Below are positions 21,584-22,307 of a DNA stretch of 22,307 nt, in pieces (position 1 is the stretch's first letter; every line of letters begins with the position of its first letter). The notes under the pieces were generated by a model, which worked only from the letters and a program-made list of their open reading frames with translations, was not told the DNA's origin and made no database searches. The position numbers were made by a program, and so were the translations under genes. This stretch comes from Sphingomonadales bacterium (GTDB lineage Bacteria > Pseudomonadota > Alphaproteobacteria > Sphingomonadales > Sphingomonadaceae). Location: contig JAIYAA010000392.1 in NCBI GenBank assembly GCA_027489295.1, positions 1-22,307 of the forward strand. Direction: 5' to 3'.

Positions 21584-22179
21584 TTGGGCATCACTCCCCG
21601 GGTGCGCAGATAGTCGAGAATCGGCAGCAACGGCATGCCGAGAATGGTGAAGTGGCTGCCCTCGGTGCGGTGGAAGAGCTGCACGCCGGGTCCCTCGATT
21701 CGGAAGCAGCCGACACAGCCGGCGATCGCCGGCCATTCGATATCGAGATAGGACTCAATGAATGCCTCCGACAGCGGGCGCACGTGCAGGCGCGCGCGAT
21801 CGACATGGCGCCATACCGGGCGGCCGCCCTCGGCGATCACCGCGGCGCTGTAGATATCGTGGGTCTTGCCCGACATGCGCTGAAGATGGTCACGCGCCTG
21901 CTCGCGGCTCTCCGGCTTGTCGAGCAGGCTGCCGTCGTCGAGCGCGACGAGCGAATCCCCGCCCAGCACCAGCGCCTGCGGGGCCATGCCCGAGACCTTG
22001 AGCGCCTTCAGCTCGGCGAGCGCATCGGCGAGATCGCGGGGGGACGCGCCGACAGCGAGCAGCGATTCCTTCGCACTCGCTTCGTCGACCAGCGCCGGCA
22101 GCGCCTCATGCGGTACCCCCGCAGCATCGAGCATCGCCCGGCGCGACGCACTCTGGGAGGCAAGGACGAGAGTCGGCAT
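21580..22179 (-). CDS. maf: Maf-family nucleotide pyrophosphatase
   Basis: This 199-aa Maf/HAM1-fold enzyme hydrolyses non-canonical or modified nucleoside triphosphates. The N-terminus LVLASQSASRRAMLDAAG is the family signature. The motif GGDSLV is closer to the YceF (7-methyl-GTP) class than to the GADT of the dTTP/UTP class, so that is the likelier substrate group, but not proven. KPESREQARDHLQRMSGKTHDIYSA and the C-terminal block GCFRIEGPGVQLF complete the match. Its ATG shares one base with the ppsR stop (TAATG), so it is coupled. Confidence 0.93.
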   Translation of the reverse strand: MPTLVLASQSASRRAMLDAAGVPHEALPALVDEASAKESLLAVGASPRDLADALAELKALKVSGMAPQALVLGGDSLVALDDGSLLDKPESREQARDHLQRMSGKTHDIYSAAVIAEGGRPVWRHVDRARLHVRPLSEAFIESYLDIEWPAIAGCVGCFRIEGPGVQLFHRTEGSHFTILGMPLLPILDYLRTRGVMPK

Positions 22180-22307
22180 TATCGGCGTTCCATTTCACGG
22201 TCGTTGCACAGCTGGATGATCGCGGCGGCGGTTTCCTCGATCGAGCGGCGGGTCACGTCGATCACTGGCCAGCCATTGTCGGCGAACATGCGGCGGGCGA
22301 AGGCGAT
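22179..22307 (-). CDS. ppsR: Pyruvate, phosphate dikinase regulatory protein (3' end only)
   Basis: Only the last 42 residues are in the window; the 5' part lies beyond the right edge. The minus-strand translation reads [20 protein letters not shown] then [18 protein letters not shown] and stops. This matches the C-terminus of the DUF299 kinase/pyrophosphorylase that switches PPDK or PEP synthase by phosphorylation; the block [15 protein letters not shown] is highly conserved there. Too little is present to see the P-loop. Its stop overlaps the maf start. In alphaproteobacteria this gene stands beside hemE at the replication origin. Confidence 0.85.
   Translation of the reverse strand: MAFARRMFADNGWPVIDVTRRSIEETAAAIIQLCNDREMERR

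Noticed and set aside
1..22307. CRISPR arrays, tRNA or rRNA genes, insertion sequences, prophage or toxin-antitoxin pairs
   Set aside because: No regularly spaced repeats, no cloverleaf or rRNA-like sequence, no transposase or integrase motifs, and no composition break were seen on reading both strands.

Overview
This GC-rich window looks like a chromosome segment of an alphaproteobacterium of the Sphingomonadaceae, most likely Sphingomonas. The evidence is a DUF1491 gene, an MmcB-type repair gene behind an alphaproteobacterial LexA box (GTTC-N7-GTTC), the ppsR-maf-aroE-coaE-dnaQ cluster that flanks replication origins in this class, a CrtZ carotenoid hydroxylase (sphingomonads are yellow), and a Cdc48-type AAA ATPase. 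I see no rRNA, tRNA, CRISPR array, insertion sequence or prophage. Gene density is high and nearly all genes are housekeeping or conserved.

Layout. 1-1866: glnK (5' end cut) and amtB, a nitrogen-sensing/ammonium-uptake pair closed by a strong terminator. 1899-4157 (minus): a DUF442 rhodanese/phosphatase-like protein and recQ; recQ is divergent from a small GAF protein (4270) that precedes a HerA-like ATPase (4858-6309). 6313-9340 (minus): a PAP2 phosphatase and the Cdc48-like ATPase, separated by a terminator. 9341-9632 is the most structured non-coding stretch: it lies between cdc48 and a divergent LysR gene and holds a LysR-type dyad, a weak promoter, a possible 66-nt small RNA or attenuator with a strong terminator, and a hairpin covering the cdc48 ribosome binding site. 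9633-13745 (plus): lysR, crtZ, msrB and a class A penicillin-binding protein. 13747-15427 (minus): a tightly overlapped SCO1 lipoprotein, YcgN-type cysteine-cluster protein and YgjP/DUF45 metalloprotease. 15499-16116 (plus): a secreted ankyrin-repeat protein. 16124-17354 (minus): mmcB and a SleB-type cell wall hydrolase. 17515-22307 (minus): ppsR (partial), maf, aroE, coaE, dnaQ, hpf, ptsN, a PaaI-like thioesterase and DUF1491, probably one or two long operons read away from the predicted origin beyond the right edge.

How the parts work together. glnK/amtB couples ammonium uptake to nitrogen status. recQ and mmcB belong to DNA repair. The PBP and the SleB hydrolase build and trim peptidoglycan; PAP2 may recycle its lipid carrier. 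hpf and ptsN link ribosome hibernation to the nitrogen-type phosphotransferase system. I found no convincing wholly new multi-gene system. The best candidate for something undescribed is the regulatory architecture in front of cdc48.
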